Positions 1-11,906 of a stretch of 64,000 nt of DNA are shown here, one piece after another (the stretch's first letter is position 1; every line of letters begins with the position of its first letter). The DNA comes from Paramecium sonneborni (taxonomy: Eukaryota; Ciliophora; Oligohymenophorea; Peniculida; Parameciidae). The stretch spans positions 79,543-143,542 of the forward strand of contig CAJJDN010000048.1 of NCBI GenBank assembly GCA_905182985.1. The letters run 5' to 3'. Below the pieces are notes generated by a model, which saw nothing but the letters and a program-made list of their open reading frames with translations, was not told where the DNA came from and searched no databases. The translations under genes and the position numbers were made by a program.

Positions 1-826
1 GATCGAAACACTTTTATAGACCATATATTATTTGTATTTTGGTAATTCTATGCAACTTATAAGTTTTAAGATAATGATTTTTTATTATCAACAATAAGAT
101 GTTTAGGAATAGCAATTTAAATTACGTTTTGCAATATATTGGGTTCTATTGTAGTGGATGAAATACAAACACCAAGAATATGGCAATTGGCTAGAGCATT
201 GCTTGGATGTCTATTTATTTTATGGTATTGGTTTGGTATTGCTCATAGAAGTCTAATAGAGTAATTGACTATATAATTTTCTTAGTTATAATTGTGTTTA
301 AGCTGATTACTTAATCCTTTCAAGTATAGGATTGATTTTTGCTGGCGGATCATTTTATTTAGGAATATTTGCACTTTCAAACATGTAAGCTCGTAAAAAT
401 TCTTTGGTTTTATTTATTTCTTTTATTTTTAGGAAGTTTCAAGATCTGGATTTATTTAAGTATAATCAAATAATCAAAAATATGAGTAAGTATTAATGAG
501 AATTAAATAAATAACTTTAATGCATTGTATAATAAGACAATATTTATAGACTGTGGATTAATTTAATTTGGAGTTTAATTTTCTTTTGATCTATTTACTT
601 ACATAAATTGTTAAAATTCAAAAGAATGTAGGAACTATTATAATGCTACAACATTTTTTTCAGTTAAATTTATTAAATAAATTGTTAGATTTTTTATTTG
701 AGTATTTTCAAATTAGTTTCATTTACAACAATCCCTGCTGCCATATTTTAAATATTTTATGAAATGAACAAAAAATATTTTTACGAAGAAGATAATAATA
801 TAATTGAAATGAATATAACTTAATGA
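1..826 (+). CDS. Polytopic membrane protein, 5'-truncated by window edge
   Basis: The frame is open from base 1 and ends at TGA 824-826. A 25-nt intron (about 262-286, gtaatt...ttag) joins a hydrophobic segment containing VVDEIQTPRIWQLARALLG to another beginning VQADYLILSSIGLIFAGG. A later exon reads CGLIQFGVQFSFDLFTYINC, and a 26-nt intron near 664-689 leads to a charged tail ending NNIIEMNITQ. At least four hydrophobic segments and a short acidic cytoplasmic-looking tail suggest a multi-spanning membrane protein. I do not recognise the family. Introns around 390-440 and 485-550 would be 48-64 nt, longer than elsewhere, so that part of the model is uncertain. The same sequence recurs at 1490-2231. 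Confidence 0.55.
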
Positions 827-1381
827 AATTATTTATATAATATTTCTCATAATTTAAATTTAACCTTTGTTAATTAATAATTTTTCTTTTTCTGTTCGCT
901 TATTATCATGTTTAAGCCTTTATATTTATTTTTATCACAACTATTCAAATTATACGCAAACTCGATTTCTAAAAAATAATTGAAGAGTAAAAATAAAATC
1001 AAAAGTAAATTATTTAGAATATAAATTAAAAGATTTAAAATGGATTCTAGTTTAGACAATTTTATGAACAAATTTATGATCAATTCTATTTAATTTAATC
1101 CAACTGGCTAAATAAACTACTTTTACTTAAAATTTAAAAAGGAATTAAATGAATAAATAAGGAGATCTTTTAAGGGAACATTAGATTGTCATAATCATTT
1201 ATTGATAAAATGGTAGATAAATTAATTAATATATCGGTTAAAATTTTTAATTTCTTAAAAATAAGACTTAATTATATTAACTTCCTCGTTAAGTCTATTT
1301 AAAACATAATTATGCAGTGAATGATTAGTATATAATTTAATAGAATTTAAATTTATAGTTGATCTAGATAGAAGCTAATTT
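827..1381. other. Region without convincing gene (repeated at 2232-2786)
   Basis: Very AT-rich. A Leu/Ile-rich minus-strand reading frame (874-1083, extending to a TGA at 847) has no ATG and looks like low-complexity noise. A plus-strand frame around 1150-1320 encodes NKEIFQGNIRLSQSFIDK and similar text without a start; it could be a remnant or part of an unrecognised small gene. I see nothing else. Confidence 0.5.
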
Positions 1382-1488
1382 ATGGCGAACTTAACCACTC
1401 CGTTTTTAAAAGGGTCATCTATTTTAGAGAAACTTAAAGATCTCACTTGTTAATCTAAAGGATTGCTTAAGATCTTTTAATTTGGTAT
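1382..1488 (+). pseudogene. 5' fragment of Pex11-like gene, cut at the N
   Basis: Identical to the first 107 bases of the gene at 2787 (ATG at 1382 and the residues MANLTTPFLKGSSILEKLKD), then interrupted by the N and the second repeat copy. Expected at a contig end. Confidence 0.75.
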
Positions 1489-1489
1489 N
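1489..1489. other. Ambiguous base N, probable contig junction
   Basis: This is the only N in the window. It lies exactly between the two identical copies, as expected where two contigs were placed end to end without merging their overlapping ends. Confidence 0.9.
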
Positions 1490-2231
1490 TTATCAACAAT
1501 AAGATGTTTAGGAATAGCAATTTAAATTACGTTTTGCAATATATTGGGTTCTATTGTAGTGGATGAAATACAAACACCAAGAATATGGCAATTGGCTAGA
1601 GCATTGCTTGGATGTCTATTTATTTTATGGTATTGGTTTGGTATTGCTCATAGAAGTCTAATAGAGTAATTGACTATATAATTTTCTTAGTTATAATTGT
1701 GTTTAAGCTGATTACTTAATCCTTTCAAGTATAGGATTGATTTTTGCTGGCGGATCATTTTATTTAGGAATATTTGCACTTTCAAACATGTAAGCTCGTA
1801 AAAATTCTTTGGTTTTATTTATTTCTTTTATTTTTAGGAAGTTTCAAGATCTGGATTTATTTAAGTATAATCAAATAATCAAAAATATGAGTAAGTATTA
1901 ATGAGAATTAAATAAATAACTTTAATGCATTGTATAATAAGACAATATTTATAGACTGTGGATTAATTTAATTTGGAGTTTAATTTTCTTTTGATCTATT
2001 TACTTACATAAATTGTTAAAATTCAAAAGAATGTAGGAACTATTATAATGCTACAACATTTTTTTCAGTTAAATTTATTAAATAAATTGTTAGATTTTTT
2101 ATTTGAGTATTTTCAAATTAGTTTCATTTACAACAATCCCTGCTGCCATATTTTAAATATTTTATGAAATGAACAAAAAATATTTTTACGAAGAAGATAA
2201 TAATATAATTGAAATGAATATAACTTAATGA
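1490..2231 (+). pseudogene. Repeated 3' part of the membrane-protein gene
   Basis: Same coding content as the part of the first gene downstream of base 85, ending at TGA 2229-2231. It lacks the 5' codons present at 1-84 and would have no start. If the repeat is an assembly artefact this is not a second gene but the same locus listed twice. Confidence 0.7.
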
Positions 2232-2893
2232 AATTATTTATATAATATTTCTCATAATTTAAATTTAACCTTTGTTAATTAATAATTTTTCTTTTTCTGT
2301 TCGCTTATTATCATGTTTAAGCCTTTATATTTATTTTTATCACAACTATTCAAATTATACGCAAACTCGATTTCTAAAAAATAATTGAAGAGTAAAAATA
2401 AAATCAAAAGTAAATTATTTAGAATATAAATTAAAAGATTTAAAATGGATTCTAGTTTAGACAATTTTATGAACAAATTTATGATCAATTCTATTTAATT
2501 TAATCCAACTGGCTAAATAAACTACTTTTACTTAAAATTTAAAAAGGAATTAAATGAATAAATAAGGAGATCTTTTAAGGGAACATTAGATTGTCATAAT
2601 CATTTATTGATAAAATGGTAGATAAATTAATTAATATATCGGTTAAAATTTTTAATTTCTTAAAAATAAGACTTAATTATATTAACTTCCTCGTTAAGTC
2701 TATTTAAAACATAATTATGCAGTGAATGATTAGTATATAATTTAATAGAATTTAAATTTATAGTTGATCTAGATAGAAGCTAATTTATGGCGAACTTAAC
2801 CACTCCGTTTTTAAAAGGGTCATCTATTTTAGAGAAACTTAAAGATCTCACTTGTTAATCTAAAGGATTGCTTAAGATCTTTTAATTTGGTAT
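1490..2893. repeat. Second copy of exact ~1.4-kb direct repeat
   Basis: Identical to 85-1488. Downstream of 2893 the sequence continues into unique DNA that completes the Pex11-like gene, so this copy is the one in proper context on the right-hand side; the first copy is in proper context on the left. Confidence 0.93.
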
Positions 2894-3148
2894 TGATTTA
2901 AAAGTAAGCTTATTTTAAATTGAATAATTAGTTAATATAGATATTCTAAAAAATATGATTCAAGCAAGTAAGTTCTTAGGGAGAGAATATTCATTCAAAA
3001 AATTAATTTCTAAATATTCTTTCATTATATTTCTCTTGTTCTTTGGGCAAATTAGCATGAGTGTAAATATCTAAATTTAATAATAACTATTATTACTCTT
3101 TTAGCAACTCTAAATAATTATTTCATTGTTTTATTAGGAAAGAATTGA
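2787..3148 (+). CDS. Small protein, possibly PEX11-like
   Basis: ATG 2787 follows an A/T-rich leader. The first 91 codons are open: MANLTTPFLKGSSILEKL, then SKGLLKIFQFGIDLKVSLFQ and FLGREYSFKKLIS, then a hydrophobic segment FIIFLLFF. The order (basic amphipathic stretch with a KIFQFG-type motif, later a basic G-R-E-x-F-K motif, then a membrane segment) resembles PEX11 peroxisomal membrane-elongation proteins, but the match is loose. The end is uncertain: a 44-nt intron (3061-3104) would give a short tail and TGA 3146-3148; without it the frame runs to a TGA at 3243, inside the neighbouring convergent gene. Confidence 0.4.
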
Positions 3149-3184
3149 GTATAATTGCAATTAGAATCTGAATAAGGAAATGCA

Positions 3185-4270
3185 TCATGAATAAGGAGCA
3201 TCTTTTGCATTAACAATAAATATTACTTTTACTACTTCTGTATGACCATTAAATAGTGCATAGTAAAGTGGAGTTTTTTTATTCTTGTCTAAAGCATTCA
3301 CATCAGACTTAAACCTAAGAAGCATTTTTGTAATATCATATAGACCTTGTTAACAAGATATATGCAAAGGAGTCATCAAAGAATTATCAACTTCATGAAT
3401 AAATGATTTATTATAAGACAAATGCTTTAATAATTATTGATAATTTTTCTATTTTAAAGCCATAAACATTTATTTTGAATTGTGTCTTAAATATGGAATT
3501 TTTAATTAAGTAATCAAATATTTTTTAGAATACAGAGTATTATTATGGCGAGATGAAAAGTTTTATAATATTAAGAATTTTGCTTTTTACCATTTGTTTG
3601 TCTTATAATACACACTTTATTCAAGTTTCGATCTTTATTTTTTTTTGGATTCACTCCATAATATATTTTAGGTTGCCAATTTTTACACAAGATTAGTATT
3701 ATAATCGTTGTTTTCAATAGATTCTGGCTTAATTAATTAGATAATTGGAAGCTCAATGTTTTAATTTGATTCTGTGCTCAAATATTCAGTTTTATTAATC
3801 ATATCACACATCTTTTAATAACTATTTGAATTAATTCCATTTAATTGATTATATCTATCCTGGACATATTGAATAGATTTATCAATTTTATTCAAACACT
3901 ATTTAAAAATTATTCTGTTTTCAGGACTAATACGAGAATTATGAAGTGAAGTTTTGAGGATGCGACTCTATTTAAGCCTTCCTTTTAATGGTGATTCAAA
4001 AATCTTTTATGGGGAACAACCAGTGTTGATTGATTTAATTGAGTTGGAGATTACCCCAATATGCTTTGGTTAAATAATCTAGAAACGAGACTCAGTTCGT
4101 TGTAAAGTTAATTGATTTAATTTTTGACTTTATTATTATTTTTATAAGCTATGAGATAGTATTTGTAATCTATTCTAACCTCCTTATTAATGACAGAGTG
4201 ATTAATATTTTGTATGAAGAGAATAAGTATTACGACTTCGGATTCTACTTTGTAACAAGTCTTCCATCAT
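3185..4270 (-). CDS. Ankyrin-repeat protein
   Basis: A single exon of 361 codons, ATG at 4270 (MMEDLLQSRIRSRN) to TGA 3185-3187. The first ~270 residues are Ser/Asn/Gln/Lys-rich and look disordered. The C-terminus has two ankyrin units, recognisable from SLMTPLHISCQQGLYDITKM and NKKTPLYYALFNGHTEVVK. Such repeats mediate protein binding; no enzyme motif is visible. It is convergent with the Pex11-like gene and 28 bp downstream of the EF-hand gene on the same strand. The partner is unknown. Confidence 0.85.
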
Positions 4271-4298
4271 TTTAATATTAATAATTATAATACTATAA

Positions 4299-6005
4299 TC
4301 ATTTTCCAAAAATTTTAATAAAGTCTCTATAAGTTATCTACCCATCTCCATCAAAATCTAATTCAGCCAATAGTAAATCAATATCTTTTGGAACAGTTTA
4401 GAATTAATTCGCTTATAAGAAATCAGTAATCTACATAAGGAAATAATCTTACATCCTAATTAGTTATTTATTGCCTATCATAAGCCAGCATATAAAATAT
4501 TTCACTTATATCAAATGACTGTCTTTTTTAGTAATCATTTACTTCATTTATTTTCTATTAAAATTGCTCAATCAATTCAAAAAGTAATTTTAGAGATATT
4601 TCTGTTTATGTTAACATTTATCCCTTATGTTTTTAATCTTTTTTTAAAAGTATTTCTATTGCTTAAGGATCTTTTGGTTCAATCAATTTTATATATTCTG
4701 AAAATCTCATTTTATTATCCTTTCCATATCGATCTAATATCAATTATGGGTTTTTGCAAAATTATATTAAATCACTCTTTATTAGAATTCCTTTGAAACC
4801 TTTATCTAATTTTTGAAATGATGTGTATAGTGAAAAATCATCATGATTGCTCAATAAAATTTTTTAACGCTCAATCTTTTTGATCAACTAAATCAAATTC
4901 AAAAATAGCTAAACATAGTAATTAACTGGTTCTAATGATTCATATTTTGCCATCGACTATGATTTTTTTAAGGTTTAAATTTCATCTTCGTAAAAACATG
5001 TAATTGGTTTATGAGAAGCTGTTTTATAAGTTAATTCTTGTTTCGAAGATTGATTGCTATTTTATAATAATGAATAATGCATTTAAGCTCTTAGTTCAGT
5101 CTTCTATTTATGATATTTTTTTGGTGTATTATAAGAAATGTTAGATAAAGGAGGTTTAGTAGACTGATAAAAACCTTATTTAGATAAAGCAAGCAAATCA
5201 CTCATTGTTGTATCCTATTATTTTCTTTTCGTTGAACTATATCTAGTATTATTGAATTTCTATGATTATTTATATGAATTTGAATTAATTTAAAAAACTG
5301 ACCTCCTTGCATTTACCCATAGATTCCATTCATTTCTATCTATTTTTCCATCATTTAATAAATCAATTCTATTAAAAATTTATTAAATTTCAAGAGAATT
5401 AGTAGTTATATGTTTTTGTTTGAAGTAACTTGACAGATCTTGATGATAAATAAAATTCTAATAACAAATCTTATCAAAATAATTTGGGTCAATCTGAGAT
5501 TTATAATTTTCAGCTTAGAGAGTCAGTTTTATTTCCCTACAATTATTGGTATAATATACGCTTCCAGTAATTTTCCGAATAAATATTAAGTTCTTTCACT
5601 TATTATCATTTAATCAGAAGGTGTTTACTAAGTAATCTTTTCTCTTATATCAATATTAGATATAGGCAAGATCGCTCTCAGAAATCTTATAATTTACTAT
5701 TCAATTACTCTGAGTATACTAATTTTTAATCTTTGTTCTAATTGTAATTCTCGATATAAACTTTAGTTGGTAAATTCTATGGAAACTTTCTTTCATTTAA
5801 ATAAAAAGATAAATCTTCAGCTGTCAAAAATCCCTAACTTATTTATTATATATACTTTTGGTTCATCTTTCAAACAATCAATAAATTTGAATAAGTTATA
5901 AGGTTGAAAATAAGGCTCAGAGCATAAAACTTCCCTTAGAACTTCAATTTCTTATTCCATGTATGCATAATATAGTAACAAGTCAGTTAGTTAGTTATCA
6001 GACAT
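4299..6005 (-). CDS. EF-hand protein
   Basis: Starts MSDNQLTDLLLYYAYMEQEI (ATG 6003-6005) and ends LDFDGDGQITYRDFIKIFGK at TGA 4299-4301. Four introns of 22-23 nt restore one frame. Several EF-hand-like units are visible: GFLTAEDLSFYL, NQNKDQKL followed by FLRAILPI, RIDLLNDGKIDRNEWNLWV, and a canonical C-terminal loop DFDGDGQITYRDF with D/D/D/Q/E-like ligands. Earlier loops are degenerate. The middle is a Ser/Lys-rich linker. The overall plan is like calcium sensors or calmodulin-like scaffold proteins of ciliates; there is no kinase domain. Probably calcium-responsive through the last EF-hand. Confidence 0.88.
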
Positions 6006-6242
6006 TTTATTAATAATTATATTTTTTTATAGTTTATTCAAAAATAATTAAAAAATTCTCTCCAATAAGAATATGAAACAAAATATGAATTTCTTCATTT
6101 TTTTCAAGCGCAAAAGTTCAATTATTCAAACTTTTATTGAAGTGCAAATACAATTACTGTAATTCTTTTAATAGTAACCTTGATAGAAATTTATAAAAAT
6201 ATCTCTGTTATAGATTTATTTAAAAATTATAATAATCATATT

Positions 6243-8574
6243 TCAATTTTTATATATAAAAGATTATGCTCCTTATTATTTATTGCTTTAAATTTTTTAT
6301 TAATAGTTTCCCTATTAAAACTAATTATTTTAATATGCTTAATTAAATTGAGTTTAAAAATTAACTTTATTAAATTCTTAAAATATTTAGTTTTATGGTT
6401 GAGGAAAATTGTAATTATAATTTTACACTGTTGGATTTTGTGATTAAATTTCCTGTTTTGATGTATTAGGTATTGTTTAGTAAGTTTAAATTTTTATATT
6501 TTAATTTGACTATTGAGGTTAGTAAAAAGTGTTTTAACCCCAGTTTTAAAATTAATTTTATTAATGGGTAAAAATGTGTTAGGGCTTTAAAGTCTATTAT
6601 GGTTATGACAATTATTGAATGTATTATTGCTATTTTTATTATTAAATCTATTAAATCTATTAAATCTATTAAATCTATTATGCCTATTCAAACTATTAAA
6701 TTTATTATTGTTATTAAGGCAATTACATGTATTATACCTGTTTAAATTATTAAGTCTACTGAGGCAATTATGGCATTGAAATCTAATATGTCTATTAAAA
6801 TAAAAATACCTATTTTTGCAATTGTTTCTATTAAGACTAGACGGTCGATTAAATATTTTAAATCAAATCTGTTATTTATTACCCCCAACAAATTCTCTTA
6901 TCAGGCTCATAAACAATCATTTTATTCAGTATTATTTTAATTCTTTCATCAAGTATATGATTTTTTGGACAGATTTAATCAATTGATTATTTTTCCTTTA
7001 GTTGCTTTTCAAATTATTTCTTTGTTTCTAGATTTTTTGGATTAAAAGGATAATCTTTTGTTACAATGTGATAGATAATAAGACCTAACTAAAATAATAT
7101 TTAAAAAATAACTGAGTATATATCGCATGAATTTGTATAAACACGGTTTCCATCTATTTCTGGTGCAGAATATAAAACTGTTCCACATTTTGAACTAGCA
7201 GAATCGGTTTGGCGACTTATTCCAAAATCAGCAATCTATTTTTAAACAATAAATTTACTTTATATTAGATTTTATTATTTATCTATTGATATAAAATATT
7301 GTCAGGTTTCAAATCTCTATGAATAAGTTTCTTTTTTTCTAAATATTAATAGCCATTATTAATTTAATTAATAAAATCCAAAACTTGTTCAAATGAAAAT
7401 GATTCATCTTATAAAAGATCACTTAAACTTCCTTTACATTTTTCCATTATAATATAAATACAAGAATTTTTAGGTTCATGCAAAATATCATATATTTTTA
7501 TGATATTTGAATGATCTATATCTTTTAACAATCGATTATTATCCAATTCTGTTTTTGCGTTATCTAATAAATACTAACGATCAACAATTTATTTTTTAAC
7601 TATTTTGACATAGCAGAGTTATCCATTTTCTAAACAAGTTGCTATTTCATATGATTTATCTTTTTTTTCTATTCTATAAAATAACTGTTTTATTAAATCT
7701 GACCAGGTTAATCTATCTTTATCTTGGTAAACAATCATTTTACATAATAATTACTTTAATTCATTATCTATATTATCTAATTAGCAGAGATTCTTTAAAC
7801 TTTTTTTTTTTAATTCTTCTAAATTTTAAAGTTGTTAGTTTGTTGCCATCTGAAGTATTATTAATCCAAACTAAAAATTATTAATTATGTTTTTGTTACT
7901 GAAAATATATCTGCACTATAACTATAGTTAGTAGTGCTTGATTCAGGAGCTGAATAGTACGTCTTCTCATAAATTTTAGTATTTTCATCTATAGGTTCAT
8001 CTCTATCGTCTAATAGTTTAGCATGTTCATATCCAGCTATCTTTTTTTAATAATAAAATTTTACTTTAAATATAATGTCTTTATTTATTTTTTAATAATA
8101 TATATTTTCTGGTTTTAAATTTCTATGAAGAACCCCTTTTTCTATGAACTATTAATAACCTTTTGTAATCTATTTAATAAATGAAAATATTTGTTCAGTT
8201 GTGAATTTATAATTATTATTTTTAAAATAATGCAATAAGTTATTATTACATTTTTCCATAACAATAACAGCTAAATTTTTTTCATCAAAAATTTCCAAGA
8301 CATTGACTAAATTATGATGATTCTAATTTTAAAATTATTCCAAAATTAACAAATGATAGGAGTCTGTTATTTTAGGTATTTTGATTAAACTAACTTCTAA
8401 ATTATCTGAAATTCTAATTGCATCAACTGGATTTTTGCAAAAATCATCTAAAGCATTAGTTTCTTTAACACGATATTTTTTTTTCAAATTTAACATTGAT
8501 AGAATTATAATTATTAAAATATTAATTTTTATTGTTAAGAAAAGTGATCTTTATATCTCTATTAGAATAATCAT
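6243..8574 (-). CDS. Tandem pseudokinase-kinase with Gln-rich tail
   Basis: Two protein-kinase domains in one chain. The first (nt ~8470-7700) has a degenerate catalytic loop HRNLKPENIYY (Asp to Asn) and GYE where DFG should be, although SAPES and DIFSFGLIILQM are kept, so it should be catalytically dead. The second (nt ~7660-6870) has an ATP lysine (LCYVKIVKK), HRDLKPDNILY, IADFGISR and SAPEIDG, so it should be active. Introns of 23-29 nt lie before each activation segment. After the second domain comes a tail of ~200 residues, mostly Gln/Asn, with a repeated IQQ unit; TGA is at 6243-6245. The start is uncertain: ATG 8574 is in frame, but a run of nine A (8476-8484 on the plus strand) could hide a frameshift. 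Confidence 0.85.
6641..6684. repeat. 9-bp tandem repeat encoding Ile-Gln-Gln
   Basis: The plus strand shows tattaaatc repeated about four times. On the coding (minus) strand with ciliate decoding it is ATT-TAA-TAG, that is Ile-Gln-Gln. It lies within the Gln-rich tail of the kinase and is likely to vary in length between strains. Confidence 0.85.
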
Positions 8575-8624
8575 TCCCAATCACTAAAAAATCCGATCTC
8601 AAAATATAAAATATAAGAATAAAT

Positions 8625-10072
8625 TCAATCAAGCTCTAATTATCTGCCTATAGGAAGGGGTGGAACTTTGGAGAGTAATGTTTTACTTGTTGGAGTTATT
8701 TTTGGGGAGTTTTCATCATTTTAATTATCATTTTCAAAACTTTCTTAAGACATCATAGGATTAGTGTCAACAGAGTTTCTAATTTTTTTAGTTGAATTAG
8801 CAACTATTGAAATTGGGATATTATTTTATTAAGAATTGATTTAAGAAATTAGACTAGTTGCTTTTGAATTATTAAATTTATTAGATATACTGTTACCATA
8901 TCTCTAATTTATTACCACTGAGTTCTCAATTTACTTACTATTATTTTATGATGACTTTTATGATGATTCTTAATTTATATTTCCATGAGATTAATCTATA
9001 GAATAGAATTATTCAGATTGAAAAGTGCATATATTATTATTATTTTCATTTACAGAAGGTTAAGAAAATCTTTTTGATTAAATATTTTTAATATCTTAAA
9101 ATACATTACGACTTTATTGAATTGATGGTTATTAAATGATTTCCTTCTAAATGGATTAAAAATTACTAGCACTGCTTTCTTCAGAGCTTATTTTATTTGA
9201 TTTAAAAGGACTTAATTATTAATTTAAAATATTACTTTTCAAATTAACTAAACAAAATTGCATATTTCTATAATTCTAATTTCTTATCATTTAAATCATC
9301 TTCAAGTCTCTCAATTTCCTTAATTTATTCTTAATTGCATTATAAGAGATTCAACATTTCTAATTGTTACTATCGAAATTGTAATTAGATATCAAAAGTG
9401 TAACTCTTGTTTTCTTCTCCAATTTTAATCAAAATCTCCTTTAAAATATCTTTATGACTTTAATTTATTCTCAAAGCTCCATCTAATCTCTCTCTAATTT
9501 CAAGATTATCATGATATTCTAATTTATTCATCTCAGTAATTTCATTTGGAAACTGATGAAATTTTTAATATTATTCTTAAATAATAGTATTGAGTTCAGA
9601 GAGAGAATTTTAAATTTCAATCTATTCTTGGACATTACAAAAAATGTCCTAAAAAAACCATTTTAATTGATTATTACTTCACAAACACGCTCTAAACACT
9701 TTTCTTTGTCTTCAAAATTAAAAGATGAGCCCATACTCTATCTTACTTAAATAAGTTATTGCAATGATTATTAGAGTTCATTTTTTGTGTCTTTGACTAA
9801 TTGTTGTCTAGCAGCTAAAATTTAGTTCGATTTTTGAATTAGTTTTTCATTAATAGTATCAATTTATTAAGATGTCATTGTGTCAAATTATTCGAGAATA
9901 TCTGATATTTCTTTCATTCTAGTAATATGTCCACATTTATTGCAAACATTTGGTAATCTGATTATTTCTATATATTGAAAGTTCTATTACTTATAAGTAG
10001 TTCGAATGGGTTACGTACTTTGATTTAAGTCTATGACTTGCCTCTAGAGTGTTCTGATTATCTAGTGTCCAT
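8625..10072 (-). CDS. Coiled-coil protein with a short CxxC motif
   Basis: Starts MDTRQSEHSRGKSQTQIKVR (ATG 10070-10072) and ends PPLPIGRQLELD at TGA 8625-8627. Three inferred introns (23, 29 and 25 nt) restore one frame. Residues ~35-45 read PNVCNKCGHI, half of a zinc-binding site as at the end of a RING or B-box, but a complete finger is not seen. About 250 residues of heptad-rich helix follow (for example EIERLEDDLNDKKLELQK). The last third is Ser/Asn/Gln-rich and ends with SPKITPTSKTLLS. Family unknown; probably a structural or scaffold protein. It is followed 50 bp downstream by the tandem kinase on the same strand. Confidence 0.78.
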
Positions 10073-10576
10073 CGATACTAATTATTTAAATTTATTTTAT
10101 TAATTTGAATGTGTTCGTTATATATATACAAAATATTTATAAGTATAGAAGGAAAATAAAAAAATTTTTATGAAAATTTTTTACATTTAAATCAAAATGT
10201 TTTATGATTTGATCAATTGATTTGCCCAAAGAATAGCTTCTCTCTGAAGATCGATTTATAAAAGCAGAATAAAAATCTAAGATTATTAGTGGTCATTAAT
10301 TTTTACATGGCTTTCAATAATTATTATTAGAGATATCTAACATACGTATAATTGTCAATAAATAATAAATTGTTTTATTATTATTGGATTATGATTGATA
10401 GAATAGTATTGTATACCCTTAAAATAGTAATCAGAGAGATAATTGAGAAATTGGGGAAGAATAGAAATAAATTGATTTACTTATATTGAGAAGAGTTATT
10501 AATTAAAGAGATGTGATATTGAGGATTAATAATGAAATATTTATGATTGTTCTATTTATTAATAAATTAAATTAAA
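10073..10576. other. Intergenic region between divergent genes
   Basis: About 500 bp of AT-rich DNA between the starts of the coiled-coil gene and the MAK11-like gene. No reading frame of note and no RNA gene seen. It should contain both promoters, but I cannot point to a motif. Confidence 0.6.
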
Positions 10577-11757
10577 ATGGAAATTAATATTAATGTGGGG
10601 ACATATGATGGCAAATTGTTAGGTTTTTCTTTAAATGATTAATTCTCATCTAATAATACTTTATATTCATTTCCAGCATCAACAGTACAATTAATTTATG
10701 ATTTGAGTCCTTAATAAAAGCAATTTATTAGAATGGAAGATATTTATTTATTGGAGGTTCTGAAGAGTTGGTAAAGGTGTATGATGTAAGGAGAAGAGTT
10801 GAACTCACTTTATTAGAATAACATAATGGAACAATATCATAGATAGCTGGTCATTCTAATTTTCTATTCACTTCAGCTGAGGATGGAAAAGTGAATTTAT
10901 GGAGAAATAAATAATGGGCTATTTTGAATACATTTTAATGTGGAAATCCTGTAATATGTATTGCAATACATGAATCAGGGAAGATTATGGCATGTGCAAC
11001 AAAGGATTAAAAATTACATCTCTATAATTTGATGAATTTAAAAAGAATAGCTTTGAAGAAATTTCATTTTAGTATTTATTTTATATATCAATAGATATTG
11101 ATAAGATACATTTTATTTCAAAGGAAAACGAAATCCAATATTTATTATTTCAATCAGATAGAAAATGTTATATAGTTGATTGCGATACAAATAAGGTTGC
11201 TCATACAATTGATTTAACTGTCTAAATAACAGATTCTATTTTAAATTAAGAGTCATTAATTCTTTCAGGTATTTAATAAATATATTGAAGATGCAAATGG
11301 AATTATTTACATGATAAAATTGACAGTTGAAAATTAAGTTTAAAGTAAGATTATAGTTAAATTTATTGCTCATCAGAAAAGGATCAAACAATTATAATTA
11401 TTTGATTTGAATGATTAAACATATTTAGCATCTATTTCATCTGATGGAGATATAAAAATATGGGATTGTTTATTATATGCCAATGAATAATACGATGATA
11501 TTGATCTAAAAAATAAATTAAAACCAATTTATATCATAAGAACAAATTAAAGATTAACTTGTTTTTGTGTTAGTATTGTATAGAAAAGAGAGAATGAAGA
11601 AAATTAACAATAGATATAAGTTTAAAAACCTTCTGTGCTTCCTATTGCTAAATAGATAAAAAAACAGTTGATTAATAAGAAACCTAAATAATTTCATTAG
11701 AAAGTATAAACATAGAAGATTTAAAAAAATATTCAAAAGAAAAAGTCCAACCTTTGA
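10577..11757 (+). CDS. MAK11: MAK11/PAK1IP1-like WD40 ribosome-biogenesis factor
   Basis: ATG 10577, TGA 11755-11757. Introns at 10707-10731 (25 nt), near 11075 (23 nt) and near 11270 (22 nt) restore the frame. WD repeats read in order: NVGTYDGKLLGFSL; LFIGGSEELVKVYDVRRRVE; FLFTSAEDGKVNLWRNKQWA; PVICIAIHESGKIMACATKD; and LASISSDGDIKIWD. The sequence GGSEE...VYD...RR..E followed by SAEDG...LWR...W and AIHESGK is diagnostic of the Mak11/PAK1IP1 branch. In yeast Mak11 is needed for assembly of pre-60S ribosomes in the nucleus. The Lys/Gln-rich tail (residues from ~300) fits a nucleolar protein. Confidence 0.9.
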
Positions 11758-11906
11758 TTTTTATGTATATTAGTATTAAGTTATATAAAAATGAACCCTA
11801 TATTATAAAGTGTTTTGAATTCTCCTTAATACTCTCGATCGATACCAAAGAAAGAGCATTAATTTGTTAGTATTTATAGAGTACCTACAAAATACAAGGA
11901 TAAATC

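Larger units (their letters stand above)
85..1488. repeat. First copy of exact ~1.4-kb direct repeat
   Basis: Bases 85-1488 recur at 1490-2893 with a constant offset of 1405 bases and no difference that I could see. The copies are separated by a single ambiguous base at 1489. It carries most of the membrane-protein gene and the first bases of the Pex11-like gene. It is more likely an assembly overlap than a biological tandem duplication. Confidence 0.93.

Noticed and set aside
874..1083. Leu/Ile-rich minus-strand ORF, present twice
   Set aside because: No ATG, low complexity, and its second occurrence is only the assembly repeat.
6180..6850. Apparent hydrophobic plus-strand ORF and AT minisatellite with no gene
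   Set aside because: Explained as the antisense of the Gln-rich tail of the tandem kinase once TAA/TAG are read as Gln.
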